64,000 bases of DNA, from positions 124,001-188,000 of the forward strand of contig MDLA01000192.1 of assembly GCA_001730015.1 (NCBI GenBank), read 5' to 3'. The position numbers were made by a program, and so were the translations under genes. This stretch comes from Chromatiales bacterium (ex Bugula neritina AB1) (GTDB lineage Bacteria; Pseudomonadota; Gammaproteobacteria; Granulosicoccales; Granulosicoccaceae). The notes beneath the pieces are model-generated. The model saw nothing but the letters and a program-made list of their open reading frames with translations. It had not been told where the DNA came from and did no database searches. This document shows, in pieces, positions 45,477 to 54,340 of this stretch (positions are counted from its first letter, which is position 1; every line of letters begins with the position of its first letter).

Positions 45477-46646
45477 GTGAACGAGGAGTCTATTCTCTAC
45501 ACCATTTTCCTGATTTTCACAGGTGCATCTATTGTCGCCACCGCGGCCTTGTTCGCCCGCCAATCATTGCTGGTGGCATACATTGTTGTCGGCTTGCTGG
45601 CAGGACCACACATTAGTGGCCTGATCTCCGATCCGGCCCTTATCACCGATATTGCTAATGTCGGTATTATTTTTCTGCTGTTTCTACTGGGTCTGAATCT
45701 GGAGCCGGACGATCTCAGAAACCTGTTGCGCGAGGCCACAGTTGTGACCCTGATCAGCAGTAGCGCATTCGCCTTTTGCGGTTTTTCCATCGCCCTTTTT
45801 TTTGGATTTACAGCAACAGACAGCGTTGTAATCGGTGCAACGTTGATGTTTTCTTCCACCATTGTCGGCCTCAAATTACTGCCGACAAGCGCTTTGCATC
45901 ATCAGCGCATGGGTGAAATCATCGTCAGTATTCTGCTCCTTCAGGATATGATCGCCGTCATTGTGCTGTTACTGCTTCAAGGTATTGGCAGTGACGGATC
46001 GCCTCTGTTTGAAGTCATTCGAGCATTGCTGCTACTGCCACTGATAAGTACCGCGGCCTACTTTGCTTCCAGACATCTGCTTTCCAGGCTGTTTATCCGA
46101 TTCGATCAGATCAGTGAGTATATATTTCTACTCACCCTTGGCTGGTGCCTTGGAATTGCAGAGCTTGCACATGCTATCGGGCTATCACACGAGATAGGCG
46201 CATTTATCGCCGGAGTCACACTGGCCGCCAACCCGATTGCACGCTTTATTGCAGAAAGCCTCAAGCCTCTGCGGGACTTCTTCCTCATTATGTTCTTCTT
46301 CGGTCTCGGCGCCGGATTCGACGTGTCGCGAGTTACTCAAGTAATTGTACCGGCAACTGTTCTGGCAATCGCAGCCATTCTCCTGAAACCTCTGGTTTTC
46401 AGGCTGCTACTGAGACGGGAAAAAGAAAAGAAAAGTATCGCCGGGGAGATTGGCGTACGCCTGGGGCAAATCAGTGAATTTTCGCTACTGGTTGCTGTTG
46501 TCGCAACCAGCACCGGAATTATCACCGCACGTGCATCCATGACAATTCAGACTGCAACCATACTGACCTTTGTGCTGTCTTCCTACTGGATAGTCATGCG
46601 CTACCCGACACCAATCGCCAACGATGAAAAACTGCGTCGAGATTAA
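45477..46646 (+). CDS. Cation:proton antiporter, CPA2 (Kef/GerN-type) membrane domain
   Basis: The 389-residue membrane protein has about 12-13 TM segments and the Na_H_Exchanger fold: YIVVGLLAGPHISGL, LFLLGLNLEPDDL, FSSTIVGLKLLP, and GLSHEIGAFIAGVTLA with the motif typical of Kef/CPA2 ion paths. It stops after the membrane domain: there is no KTN/RCK nucleotide-binding domain as in KefB/KefC, so gating must differ. The start is GTG 45477 with AGGA upstream. It stands alone on the plus strand and is convergent with the cytochrome gene (2-bp gap). Confidence 0.9.
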   Translation: MNEESILYTIFLIFTGASIVATAALFARQSLLVAYIVVGLLAGPHISGLISDPALITDIANVGIIFLLFLLGLNLEPDDLRNLLREATVVTLISSSAFAFCGFSIALFFGFTATDSVVIGATLMFSSTIVGLKLLPTSALHHQRMGEIIVSILLLQDMIAVIVLLLLQGIGSDGSPLFEVIRALLLLPLISTAAYFASRHLLSRLFIRFDQISEYIFLLTLGWCLGIAELAHAIGLSHEIGAFIAGVTLAANPIARFIAESLKPLRDFFLIMFFFGLGAGFDVSRVTQVIVPATVLAIAAILLKPLVFRLLLRREKEKKSIAGEIGVRLGQISEFSLLVAVVATSTGIITARASMTIQTATILTFVLSSYWIVMRYPTPIANDEKLRRD

Positions 46647-46648
46647 GA

Positions 46649-47611
46649 TTATTTAGTGAGCATATACTCGATAGCCCAGCGCAGCTCTTCATCACTAAGC
46701 TGGCTCCCTCCGCGAGGCTGCATAGCGCCTACACCAGAGATCACACTGGCCAGCAAGCCGTCAACGCCATTTTCCATGCGTTGTTCCCAGACTGCCTTGT
46801 CACCGTATCTGGGGGCATCGCCAATACCAGATAAATGACAGGCTGCGCACAGAGAGTCCACCTGCGCTTTTACTTTCTCAGGCACTTCCGAAGCCGCTAT
46901 AACCGGCTCATCAATGACGTCCGGCGGTACAACTTCCAGTGGTATTTCTTTGATGCCGGCATCCAGAGGTGCAACACTCACTGCATTCACTATCGGTGCC
47001 ATTGTATTGTTGTCAGATCCGATCGCGGTTTGCAGCAAATGAGCAACAGCCAGACGTAACTGATCATCATTTAAAGAACTTTCCGCTCGTGCCGGCATAC
47101 CACCTTTGCCCCTGATAACGCTCGCTGTCAGCGCATCTATTCCCTTTTCCGAGAGCACCTGCCAGGCACGGCTGTCGTCCATTCGTGGTGCATTACTGAT
47201 CCCGGTCAAGTGGCAGCCCGCACAGTTAACAGCAACGGTGGCCCGCACCCTGACTGAAATGGCAGAATCTTCAGTCTCAACTGTCGGGAGCAATTCAGCC
47301 GCTTGCACTGATGAAGTAGTAGTCATAGATGCGTCCGTGCCATCAACAAGCTGATCCTGATCTACGACCGCCGCACTGACTTCATCTACCGGTGCGGCAA
47401 CTGAAGGCACAACTGTCCTTACCGACTCGACCCTCGATTGTCCCACAGGGGAAATCTGCTGCAGAATCCGTTGCACAACCAGCGGATCAGAACCCGGATC
47501 CGCCTTTGGCGACAAAAGATTGGCCAACGCAATTATAAAGAGAGTGAACAGCACCAAAGCCCCGAGAACAAATACAAAAGGCTTATAAAAACTGGAGTCG
47601 TCGTGACTCAT
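46649..47611 (-). CDS. Membrane-anchored di-haem cytochrome c (cytochrome c5-like)
   Basis: The product has 320 residues. An N-terminal TM anchor (residues 12-33, FVFVLGALVLFTLFIIALANLL) is followed by a polar linker and two class I c-type domains. Domain 1 has CAGCH (about 134) and domain 2 CAACH (about 257). Each is followed by a GI.(N/D)APR stretch, and the second ends MQPRGGSQLSDEELRWAIEYM as in cytochrome c5. The Met in the GGMPAR and GAMQPR regions is the likely sixth ligand. It probably carries electrons to a terminal oxidase from the periplasmic face. See the anchor-only paralogue at 47820. Confidence 0.92.
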   Translation of the reverse strand: MSHDDSSFYKPFVFVLGALVLFTLFIIALANLLSPKADPGSDPLVVQRILQQISPVGQSRVESVRTVVPSVAAPVDEVSAAVVDQDQLVDGTDASMTTTSSVQAAELLPTVETEDSAISVRVRATVAVNCAGCHLTGISNAPRMDDSRAWQVLSEKGIDALTASVIRGKGGMPARAESSLNDDQLRLAVAHLLQTAIGSDNNTMAPIVNAVSVAPLDAGIKEIPLEVVPPDVIDEPVIAASEVPEKVKAQVDSLCAACHLSGIGDAPRYGDKAVWEQRMENGVDGLLASVISGVGAMQPRGGSQLSDEELRWAIEYMLTK

Positions 47612-47819
47612 TGGTATCTACACCTATGGTCGATCGATCGCGATTGCACCGGCAACCGCAATGCCCGGTTTGCATGCAACGACCGAATCACCGCAGACCG
47701 GGGATCCATATTATCTCTTCGTACACACATCATGAGAATGCGAAAAACAAAGAACGGACGGAACCCCGATTGATCAATATCCGCTGTCGCAAAGGAGTAT
47801 CGACCAATGAGAACAGGAT

Positions 47820-48014
47820 TTATGGCGATACCCTTGACTGACCAACCGGCATGAGTCGTTCCTGCGTCTGCGCAGCCACCAGAGGATCTGTTGAGGTCAT
47901 ACCTGGCGGAGAAAAAATATTCGCCATAGCAATAATGAAAAAAGTAAAGAACACCAGTGCGCCCAATACCATTCCAAACATTTTAAAATCTGTATCTTCA
48001 TACCCGCTCATCAC
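47820..48014 (-). CDS. Anchor-only paralogue of the cytochrome c N-terminus
   Basis: The product has 64 residues and a strong AGGAG upstream of ATG 48014 (a second ATG lies at 48011). The sequence MFGMVLGALVFFTFFIIAMANIFSP followed by STDPLVAAQ and MPVGQSRV closely mirrors residues 10-60 of the cytochrome at 46649 (FVLGALVLFTLFIIALANLLSP, DPLVV, SPVGQSRV). It stops where the cytochrome linker would continue, and no haem motif is found in any frame of the 208-bp spacer. It is either a small stable subunit (a partner or spare anchor) or the remnant of a duplicated cytochrome. Confidence 0.75.
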   Translation of the reverse strand: MMSGYEDTDFKMFGMVLGALVFFTFFIIAMANIFSPPGMTSTDPLVAAQTQERLMPVGQSRVSP

Positions 48015-48239
48015 GGTACTCCTAAAGTAAATAATATAAAGTTTAGTAAACCAACCGACGACACCCGCCGCGAATCGGCGGAGACACCGGCAATCTGCTT
48101 GCCAGACCGCTACGCCAAGCCGATATCATGGAATACCGATTTTGGCGAACCAGACCTGCGGGATCGCGATTTTAGCAAACCGCCAATCCATAATCACAAT
48201 ATACAGGGATTATCAGCTGCCCCTTACAGAACTCTCTCC

Positions 48240-48995
48240 CTACCGCAATGATCCAAACACCCGCTGCAAAAGCTCTGTCGTACGCTTGACCGGATTCTCC
48301 CGGATTGCCTTCTCCTCAACCGCCAGGTAATGGAAGATTCCATCCATAGCGAGTCCCACCACATGGTCTGTCAAATCAGCATCCACCTCCGGCGCCAGCG
48401 GTATGCGGTTGTAGCGATCCATGAAATCATTAAAGACGCGCACAGCACCTACCTCTGACAATGAAGATTCAACAATCGGCTCCATCTCGCTGATAAGCGT
48501 TGACCCCATCGACTGCCGAAAGTAGCTTGTTGCGGCGTCATCAGGCCCCTGAAGGATATTTTTAGCATCATCAAGCGTCATTTGCTGTATCGCCACCAGG
48601 AACAATTGCTGAGCCCGTGGAGTTGCCAGTTCCGCGGCCCGGTTCAACCGTAGTTCAAGTGAATCGAAGCTGTCACTCAAACCTACTTTTGCGGCAATCT
48701 TGCGAGTGCGATCGAGCGCGCTCGGCAGAGGAATTCGAATGGTCGGATCACCATTAAAACCATCTTCCCGACCAAGCTGTCTCACTACCTGCCTGGAACC
48801 GACCTTAAGCGCCTCCTTCAATCCACTTGCAATTTCGCTGACTTCAATGCCGCCATCGCCTCCTTTTGCAAACCCGCCGACCCGATCGATCTCCTTGAGA
48901 AGATCACCGCTGCTGGCACACGCGGCTAACAGAATTACGCTCGACAGAAAAAACGAAATACGTACAGACCAATGGGCAAAACTACAAATAGACAT
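48240..48995 (-). CDS. DUF4197 lipoprotein
   Basis: The 251-residue protein has a lipoprotein signal (SVILLAACASS, Cys at about 26). The body fits the DUF4197 family: GLKEALKVGSRQVVRQLGREDGF, RIPLPSAL, NRAAELATPRAQQLFLVAIQQMTLDDAKNILQGPDDAATSYFR. The function of the family is unknown. It is exported to the periplasm and lipidated. Alone on the minus strand, divergent from the 49304 gene. Confidence 0.88.
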   Translation of the reverse strand: MSICSFAHWSVRISFFLSSVILLAACASSGDLLKEIDRVGGFAKGGDGGIEVSEIASGLKEALKVGSRQVVRQLGREDGFNGDPTIRIPLPSALDRTRKIAAKVGLSDSFDSLELRLNRAAELATPRAQQLFLVAIQQMTLDDAKNILQGPDDAATSYFRQSMGSTLISEMEPIVESSLSEVGAVRVFNDFMDRYNRIPLAPEVDADLTDHVVGLAMDGIFHYLAVEEKAIRENPVKRTTELLQRVFGSLR

Positions 48996-49303
48996 CAGAC
49001 ATTTCCAGTAAATTGATTCAATTCATTAAATTTGCTGCCGGACTCTACACTCAATAAACAGCGTATCGGCGTATCGCAGCGGGTATTAAAATATAATTCA
49101 GATCTCATTATTAAACACCGGAGCCCGTCGATCGGCTTAAGCATTGCACAATTCGGCCGTTATCTGAGCAGTTGATTTTCAGTGTTGCTCGTTCAATCGC
49201 TGCGATCTTACAGGTATAAAAATACCAGTTCAAAATAATCATAAGAACAAGCGGCAGATTAAGTTTACGCCGCCCTACAACTGGTCAGGTGAGGATTTAG
49301 AAA

Positions 49304-49918
49304 ATGGCTAACATCGGTGGACTGAACTCAAGCGACCACATATCACATGCCCAGCAAAGCTCCAACGATCAAAACAAAAACTCTTCATCTGACTATCAGA
49401 ATGCTCCGCTAGGCGACCTTGCCAACAAAGCACGTGACGGTGATCAGACTGCCCTCGATAGACTTGCCGCGTTGATTTACGCGCTACAAAACACCCTGTC
49501 ACACGGTATTACGCCGTCAGCACCCACTGGCAACGCCAATCACTTAGGCGGCAATATTCAAACGACTAACCGCGACCTGCATGCCCCGCAGATGCGCATG
49601 CTAAGTGCCAGTAACCAGTTTTCCAACGGTGCTGCAATAAACGGCTCCACGGGCGCCGGGAAAGGGTTTAACAGTATCGGGGGGATTAACTCTCGTCAGC
49701 ACTCCATGGGCAGCAACTTTCAAGGCTCCGGCAGTGAGTCGAACTTTGAGGCAGGATCGGTCTTCCGTCGATCTAATGACATCTTTGATCAGGTTGCTGA
49801 ACTACTCGAAGAACAGCAACGCATTGGCATGCAATCCGCTCAGTTAACGGCATCATCCGGTGCAATCTCAAGCGCACTACAGGCATTGCAGTCTGTTGCA
49901 CGAAACATAAGAGCCTAA
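49304..49918 (+). CDS. Small Gly/Ser/Asn-rich protein preceding the HlyD-M50 cluster; possible client
   Basis: The product has 204 residues and no recognised family. It has no Sec signal and no Cys. The N-terminus (MANIGGLNSSDHISHAQQSS) is polar. Residues 33-65 form an amphipathic helix (APLGDLANKARDGDQTALDRL). The middle (65-150) is low-complexity Gly/Asn/Ser with a second IGGINS motif echoing the N-terminal IGGLNS. The C-terminal 45 residues are helical (DIFDQVAELLEEQQRIGM ... LQALQSVARNIRA). GAGG lies upstream of the ATG, and a TATAAT-like box is at 49092-49097. The gene is followed, on the same strand and after 310 bp, by two membrane adaptors and an M50 protease with a peptide-binding-type domain. 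It could be the substrate they handle; this is inference. Confidence 0.65.
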   Translation: MANIGGLNSSDHISHAQQSSNDQNKNSSSDYQNAPLGDLANKARDGDQTALDRLAALIYALQNTLSHGITPSAPTGNANHLGGNIQTTNRDLHAPQMRMLSASNQFSNGAAINGSTGAGKGFNSIGGINSRQHSMGSNFQGSGSESNFEAGSVFRRSNDIFDQVAELLEEQQRIGMQSAQLTASSGAISSALQALQSVARNIRA

Positions 49919-50228
49919 ATACCGCAGGCACATCCTGATCAATCCTTGCTGCGGGGGTTCGCAGCTGGCTTTCAACGGCCACCACTTATAGAAAAGCTGA
50001 CACCCGCATTTACCTGCCTAAAAGGTCAGGCCCCGGAACGCGGGTCGTCAACCATCTGCAAAACAGCGCACAGTTCATATTTTCCTGCTCCGGCAGACAA
50101 TTCCTTTGGTTCATTTGTTGCTGATCACATCTGTTAGCAACAACGTCTGTTCAAAGAACGGTACCAGAGGATTTTACCATCAGCATGCGTCTATTCCCAT
50201 CTGATCAGCACACCGGCGGAGTACCGTC
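49919..50228 (+). other. 310-bp spacer with a GC hairpin
   Basis: No gene is seen. GCTGCG (49948-49953) and CGCAGC (49960-49965) form a stable hairpin about 30 bp after the stop of the small protein gene; there is no T-run. It could act as a partial terminator or 3' stabiliser, making the small protein more abundant than the downstream membrane proteins. A GGAG ribosome site precedes the GTG at 50229. Confidence 0.45.
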
Positions 50229-52115
50229 GTGAATGTTGTTGCTGAGCTGCCTGTTAATGACGACGGACCAAAAAACAACTCGATCGGCCACATTGCTGAC
50301 ACCGATACCGGGTCAAGTAACGACGCTGAGCATGCTACACACACATTGAATCCGGGTGGGTTGAACAGCGAGCTGGCGAACCGCTGGTTACTCTGGCAGT
50401 GCCGTATGATCGCTGATGTAATCACCGGCTGTGTATTCGATATCAACGGAAATGTCCTCGCCACCCGACCAGCCCGGGGAGAAGGTTTCAGCATACTCTC
50501 CGACGCGGCAATGGAGGCGCGGCAGGCAGACCACTCATTCATTAAAACCGAAGTCACTTTCGGACCGTCCAACGGACGACTCGGCGATACCATCGCTACA
50601 CCAATCAAAGCCAACAATAAAACACTCGCTTACGTAGCAGTGCTCATGGCTCCACGACCTCAGTCGCGGCAGAATGTTGTACTTCAATTGCTGCAATGGG
50701 GAGGCTACTGGCTTGAATCACTAAGTCAGCTATCTGACGGCGTACATCAGGAAGCAGGATCTTTTACTCAATCGTTGCTGGTCGCTGTATTAAAGCATTC
50801 GAACTCCCGGAAAGCCTGCATGGAGATTGCAAATCGTCTCGCCGATCGGCTTAGCTGTGATCGGGTATCTATCGGGCTGCGCCAGGGTCTGGTTGTCAGA
50901 GCAGAGTGCATATCACACCTGGCGAGCTTTGATCCGCGTACGCAGCTGGTCAGGCGACTGGAAGCAGCAATGGAAGAATCGTTTGATCAGAAAACAGTGA
51001 TCAGCGCACCGCAAATAAAGTCAACCGGCGCCTGTATAGATAAAGCGCATCGCGAACTGCTTACACACAATGGAAGTTCCGTCGTCAGTACTTTCCCGCT
51101 AACAGGCCAGCAGCAAATATTCGGATCAATCGTATTTGAGCGCAGCACAAACAATCCGTTCGATTCCGACACAATCCGCTGGTGCGAAGCAGTACTGAGT
51201 TCCGTTGCACCGGTTATCGAACTAAAACGATTTGAAGAGAGATCACTGCGCAGCAAAGCTGCCGACTCCCTGCGCTCCTCTCTGACAGATCTAGTCGGCC
51301 CGGAATACCTGAAACTGAAAATGGCCGCTGTTTTCGTTGCAGCCATTCTCTTTCTTGGCTCTATTGTTAATGGTACCTACGAAGTATCGGCACCGGCCCA
51401 GGTAGAAGGATCCATCTCACGGGTAATTGCCGCCCCCATTGCCGGATTTGTAAAATCATCCAGCGTGCGCGCCGGCGATCTGGTCAAGGAAGGTGAAATT
51501 CTAGCCACACTTGATGACCGCTCGCTTCAACTGGAGTTGAAAAAATGGCAGGGCGAAGAAAATAAATTAAAAAAAGCCTACCAGGAGGCATTGGCAAAAA
51601 AGGCACGTACAGAACTGAGCATCCTGCGTGCGAAAGCAGATCAGATAGATGCGGAGCTCGCACTCACGTACCAGCGCATAGAACGCACACAACTTCGGGC
51701 ACCGTACAACGGCTATGTTGCCAGTGGCGATCTGAGCCAGTCCCTTGGTGCGCCGGTAGAAATAGGAGATGTGCTGTTTGAAGTGGCTCCGCTGGAGAAT
51801 TACCGGGTAGTGCTGGAAGTGGATGAGCGCGACATGGCGGGCGTTGAGAAAAACAACACCGGCGAAGTTGTCATCGCCGCCCTGCCTTCCACGCCTATAC
51901 CTTTTACTATAGATCAAGTTATTCCGGTAGCAGTATCCGGTGAAGGTAACAGTTATTTTCGAGTAGAAGCCACAATACCGGACCACACTCAGGAATTGAG
52001 ACCCGGAATGGAAGGCATCGCACGCATTGATATGGGCCATAGGAAATTATTATGGATCTGGACACACAATCTGGTTGATCGAATTAGATTGTGGCTGTGG
52101 TCAGTCGGTTGGTAA
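50229..52115 (+). CDS. GAF-domain HlyD-family membrane adaptor
   Basis: The 628-residue protein starts at GTG 50229 with GGAG upstream. The cytosolic N-terminal part includes a GAF-type sensor domain (about residues 190-335). One TM follows (about 360-380, MAAVFVAAILFLGSIVNGTY). The periplasmic part is HlyD-like: a biotinyl-lipoyl half (VIAAPIAGFVKSSSVRAGDL, about 398-417), coiled coil (440-490), the second lipoyl half (TQLRAPYNGYVASGDLS) and a beta-barrel. It ends with a Trp-rich amphipathic helix (LLWIWTHNLVDRIRLWLW) as seen in adaptors paired with M50 proteins. The M50 gene starts 16 bp later. Fusion of a ligand-sensing GAF to an export adaptor suggests signal-gated activity. Confidence 0.85.
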   Translation: MNVVAELPVNDDGPKNNSIGHIADTDTGSSNDAEHATHTLNPGGLNSELANRWLLWQCRMIADVITGCVFDINGNVLATRPARGEGFSILSDAAMEARQADHSFIKTEVTFGPSNGRLGDTIATPIKANNKTLAYVAVLMAPRPQSRQNVVLQLLQWGGYWLESLSQLSDGVHQEAGSFTQSLLVAVLKHSNSRKACMEIANRLADRLSCDRVSIGLRQGLVVRAECISHLASFDPRTQLVRRLEAAMEESFDQKTVISAPQIKSTGACIDKAHRELLTHNGSSVVSTFPLTGQQQIFGSIVFERSTNNPFDSDTIRWCEAVLSSVAPVIELKRFEERSLRSKAADSLRSSLTDLVGPEYLKLKMAAVFVAAILFLGSIVNGTYEVSAPAQVEGSISRVIAAPIAGFVKSSSVRAGDLVKEGEILATLDDRSLQLELKKWQGEENKLKKAYQEALAKKARTELSILRAKADQIDAELALTYQRIERTQLRAPYNGYVASGDLSQSLGAPVEIGDVLFEVAPLENYRVVLEVDERDMAGVEKNNTGEVVIAALPSTPIPFTIDQVIPVAVSGEGNSYFRVEATIPDHTQELRPGMEGIARIDMGHRKLLWIWTHNLVDRIRLWLWSVGW

Positions 52116-52131
52116 CTGAAGGCCTGACAAC

Positions 52132-54321
52132 GTGACTGAAGCTGCCGGAAACACACCAGAGAGCACCACTGCCGCGGACGGTATTCCAGAGCAATGGAGT
52201 CATATCTCATCGCTTCGACCACAGTTGCAACAGCATGTATCAGCACACCCTCAGGATTTTCGTGGTGTCAGATGGTATATCCTCAGTGATTCTGCTCGCG
52301 GCCGTCATCTTCGCTTCAATGAAATCGCCTATGAATTTATAGGGCGCCTGGACGGTGACCAGACCGTAGAGGAAATATATCAGCAACTTGAGACATCCGC
52401 CGATTATCAGGCTCTCTCCCGCCACGATATCGTTACCATACTTACACAGCTTTTTGCGGTTGAAGTACTGCGCAGTGGCCTGCCTACAGATGTCGAACAA
52501 ATGTTCAAGCGCAGCCAGGCTGAAAAGCAGGCTAATCGCATAAAGCGCTGGATGAATCCGCTGGCTATCCGTTTTCCGCTCTTTGATCCAGACGTCTTTT
52601 TAAATCGAGCCATCCCAACCATACGGCCTGTATTTTCACTGGCAGGAGCGGTGCTATGGTTCCTGGTGATTATGATCGCAGGGATGTTTCTGTTGATCCA
52701 CTATCAGGAGCTGGCTTTTGCTCTAAAGCAGGACATCCTGTCTCCGCGCAATATTTTCCTTGTAATCGCACTTTTTCCGATCATGAAGACATTCCACGAA
52801 TTTGCACACTCGTTTACCGTAAAAGCATGGGGCGGAGAGGTTCACGAGATGGGCATTACCCTGCTTGTATTAATGCCGGTACCCTATGTCGATGCCTCGG
52901 CAGCATGGGCTTTCAGAGAAAAATATAAACGAATTCTGGTTAGCGCCTCAGGCATGATCATGGAATTGTTTCTGGCAGCGCTGGCTTTTATCATCTGGAC
53001 TCTGGTACAGCCCGGTCTGATCAAAGATGCTGCACTATCTGCATTTCTTATTGGCAGTGTTTCTACCATACTCTTTAACGCCAATCCTTTGCTGCGATTC
53101 GATGGCTATTATATTTTGCAGGACTGGATTGAGATACCCAATCTCTATAGCCGATCAAGTCGCTACAATATTTATCTGCTTAAAAAGATTCTTCTAGGCC
53201 AGAACAATGCTGTCTCGCCGGTAACAGACCCGGGCGAAATCAAATGGTTTATCGGGTACGGTATCCTGGCCTGGATGTACCGACTGTTTATAACTTTTGT
53301 CATAGCGGTATTTCTTGCCAGCAAATTTCTGGTTCTTGGCGTAATACTGGCTGTCTGGTCTATGGTTTTACTGTTTGTAGTGCCAGTCTATCGCGGCATT
53401 CGCTATTTATTGTTCAACGATGCACTCACTGGAATAAGAACCAGGGCATTAAGCAGAATAGGTGGACTGGCAATGCTGATGTTAGCAACAATATCCATCA
53501 TTCCGTTCTCACTCTACACCAACGCCGAAGGCATAGTGTGGGTACCGGATCAGGCGCAACTCTATGCAAAAACCGACGGATTCGTACAAACACTTAGCAT
53601 ACCAGCCGGAACTCAGGTAAAGCCTGACACCACCGTATTGCAACTGGATAATCCAGACCTGCATACACGTAAGCTGGTTCTGAACGCAAAATATCGAGAA
53701 CTTTACGACAGACACAAGAGCGAGCGCTTCACTGATCCGGTGAAGGCCGAGCAGACCAAAGTTGAGCTGATTACCGTCGAAGCAGATATTCACTCGCTGC
53801 AGCTGGAACTGGAATCCCAGACACTCATCAGCCGCTCATCAGGCACACTGGTTTTTCCGGGAGAGCAGAATCTTGTCGGGCGCTATGTAGAGAAAGGTCA
53901 GGCCGTCGCCTATGTTGTCGATCCCGATCAGTTGATCGTGCGCCTGGTGGTCCCGCAGGCCGCTGTAGGGTTGCTGTCAAAAGAAATAAGAAACGTAGAA
54001 GTCAGGCTCGCCGACAGAGTCAGTAAAGTACTGGATGCAACAGTTATACGGCAGACACCATCAGGTAGCAATTCGTTACCAAGCCGTGCACTGGGTGCAG
54101 GTGGCGGCGGAGATATTGCTGTCGTCGGCAGCGATACCAATGGCACCACGACAGCGGAAAAGGTATTCCAGATAGATCTGGAGTTACCAGACAACAGTGA
54201 CGTTGCAGGTCTTGGAACACGAGCCTTCGTGCGGATCAACCATGGTCGTGAAATACTGGCCTCGCAGTGGCTCAGGAAGACCCGCCAGTTACTCCTCAAT
54301 ACGCTTCCCTTTTTAATGTAA
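52132..54321 (+). CDS. PqqD-like / M50 site-2 protease / biotinyl-lipoyl membrane protein
   Basis: The product has 729 residues (GTG start). Residues about 40-115 match a PqqD-like winged-helix domain (RGVRWYILSDSARGRHLRFN ... IGRLDGDQTVEEIYQQL), the fold used as a RiPP precursor recognition element. From about 180 to 440 it is polytopic, with zinc protease motifs HEFAH (residues 223-227) and NPLLRFDGYY (about 320-329), both intact as in S2P/M50 enzymes. The C-terminal third is an HlyD-like periplasmic lipoyl/coiled-coil region (YAKTDGFVQTLSIPAGTQVK, about 478-497) ending in an amphipathic helix. One chain thus combines peptide recognition, intramembrane cleavage and adaptor modules. It is flanked by two HlyD adaptors (16 and 19 bp). 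Confidence 0.87.
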   Translation: MTEAAGNTPESTTAADGIPEQWSHISSLRPQLQQHVSAHPQDFRGVRWYILSDSARGRHLRFNEIAYEFIGRLDGDQTVEEIYQQLETSADYQALSRHDIVTILTQLFAVEVLRSGLPTDVEQMFKRSQAEKQANRIKRWMNPLAIRFPLFDPDVFLNRAIPTIRPVFSLAGAVLWFLVIMIAGMFLLIHYQELAFALKQDILSPRNIFLVIALFPIMKTFHEFAHSFTVKAWGGEVHEMGITLLVLMPVPYVDASAAWAFREKYKRILVSASGMIMELFLAALAFIIWTLVQPGLIKDAALSAFLIGSVSTILFNANPLLRFDGYYILQDWIEIPNLYSRSSRYNIYLLKKILLGQNNAVSPVTDPGEIKWFIGYGILAWMYRLFITFVIAVFLASKFLVLGVILAVWSMVLLFVVPVYRGIRYLLFNDALTGIRTRALSRIGGLAMLMLATISIIPFSLYTNAEGIVWVPDQAQLYAKTDGFVQTLSIPAGTQVKPDTTVLQLDNPDLHTRKLVLNAKYRELYDRHKSERFTDPVKAEQTKVELITVEADIHSLQLELESQTLISRSSGTLVFPGEQNLVGRYVEKGQAVAYVVDPDQLIVRLVVPQAAVGLLSKEIRNVEVRLADRVSKVLDATVIRQTPSGSNSLPSRALGAGGGGDIAVVGSDTNGTTTAEKVFQIDLELPDNSDVAGLGTRAFVRINHGREILASQWLRKTRQLLLNTLPFLM

Positions 54322-54340
54322 TCGCTTGTAAGAGATTAAT

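Noticed and set aside
47612-47819. Lost haem domain after the anchor-only paralogue
   Set aside because: No CxxCH-coding stretch in any minus-strand frame of the spacer, so the paralogue is truncated rather than frameshifted.
49946-50137. 63-codon reading frame between the small protein and the GAF-HlyD gene
   Set aside because: No ribosome site, it begins within a hairpin, and composition is random-looking.
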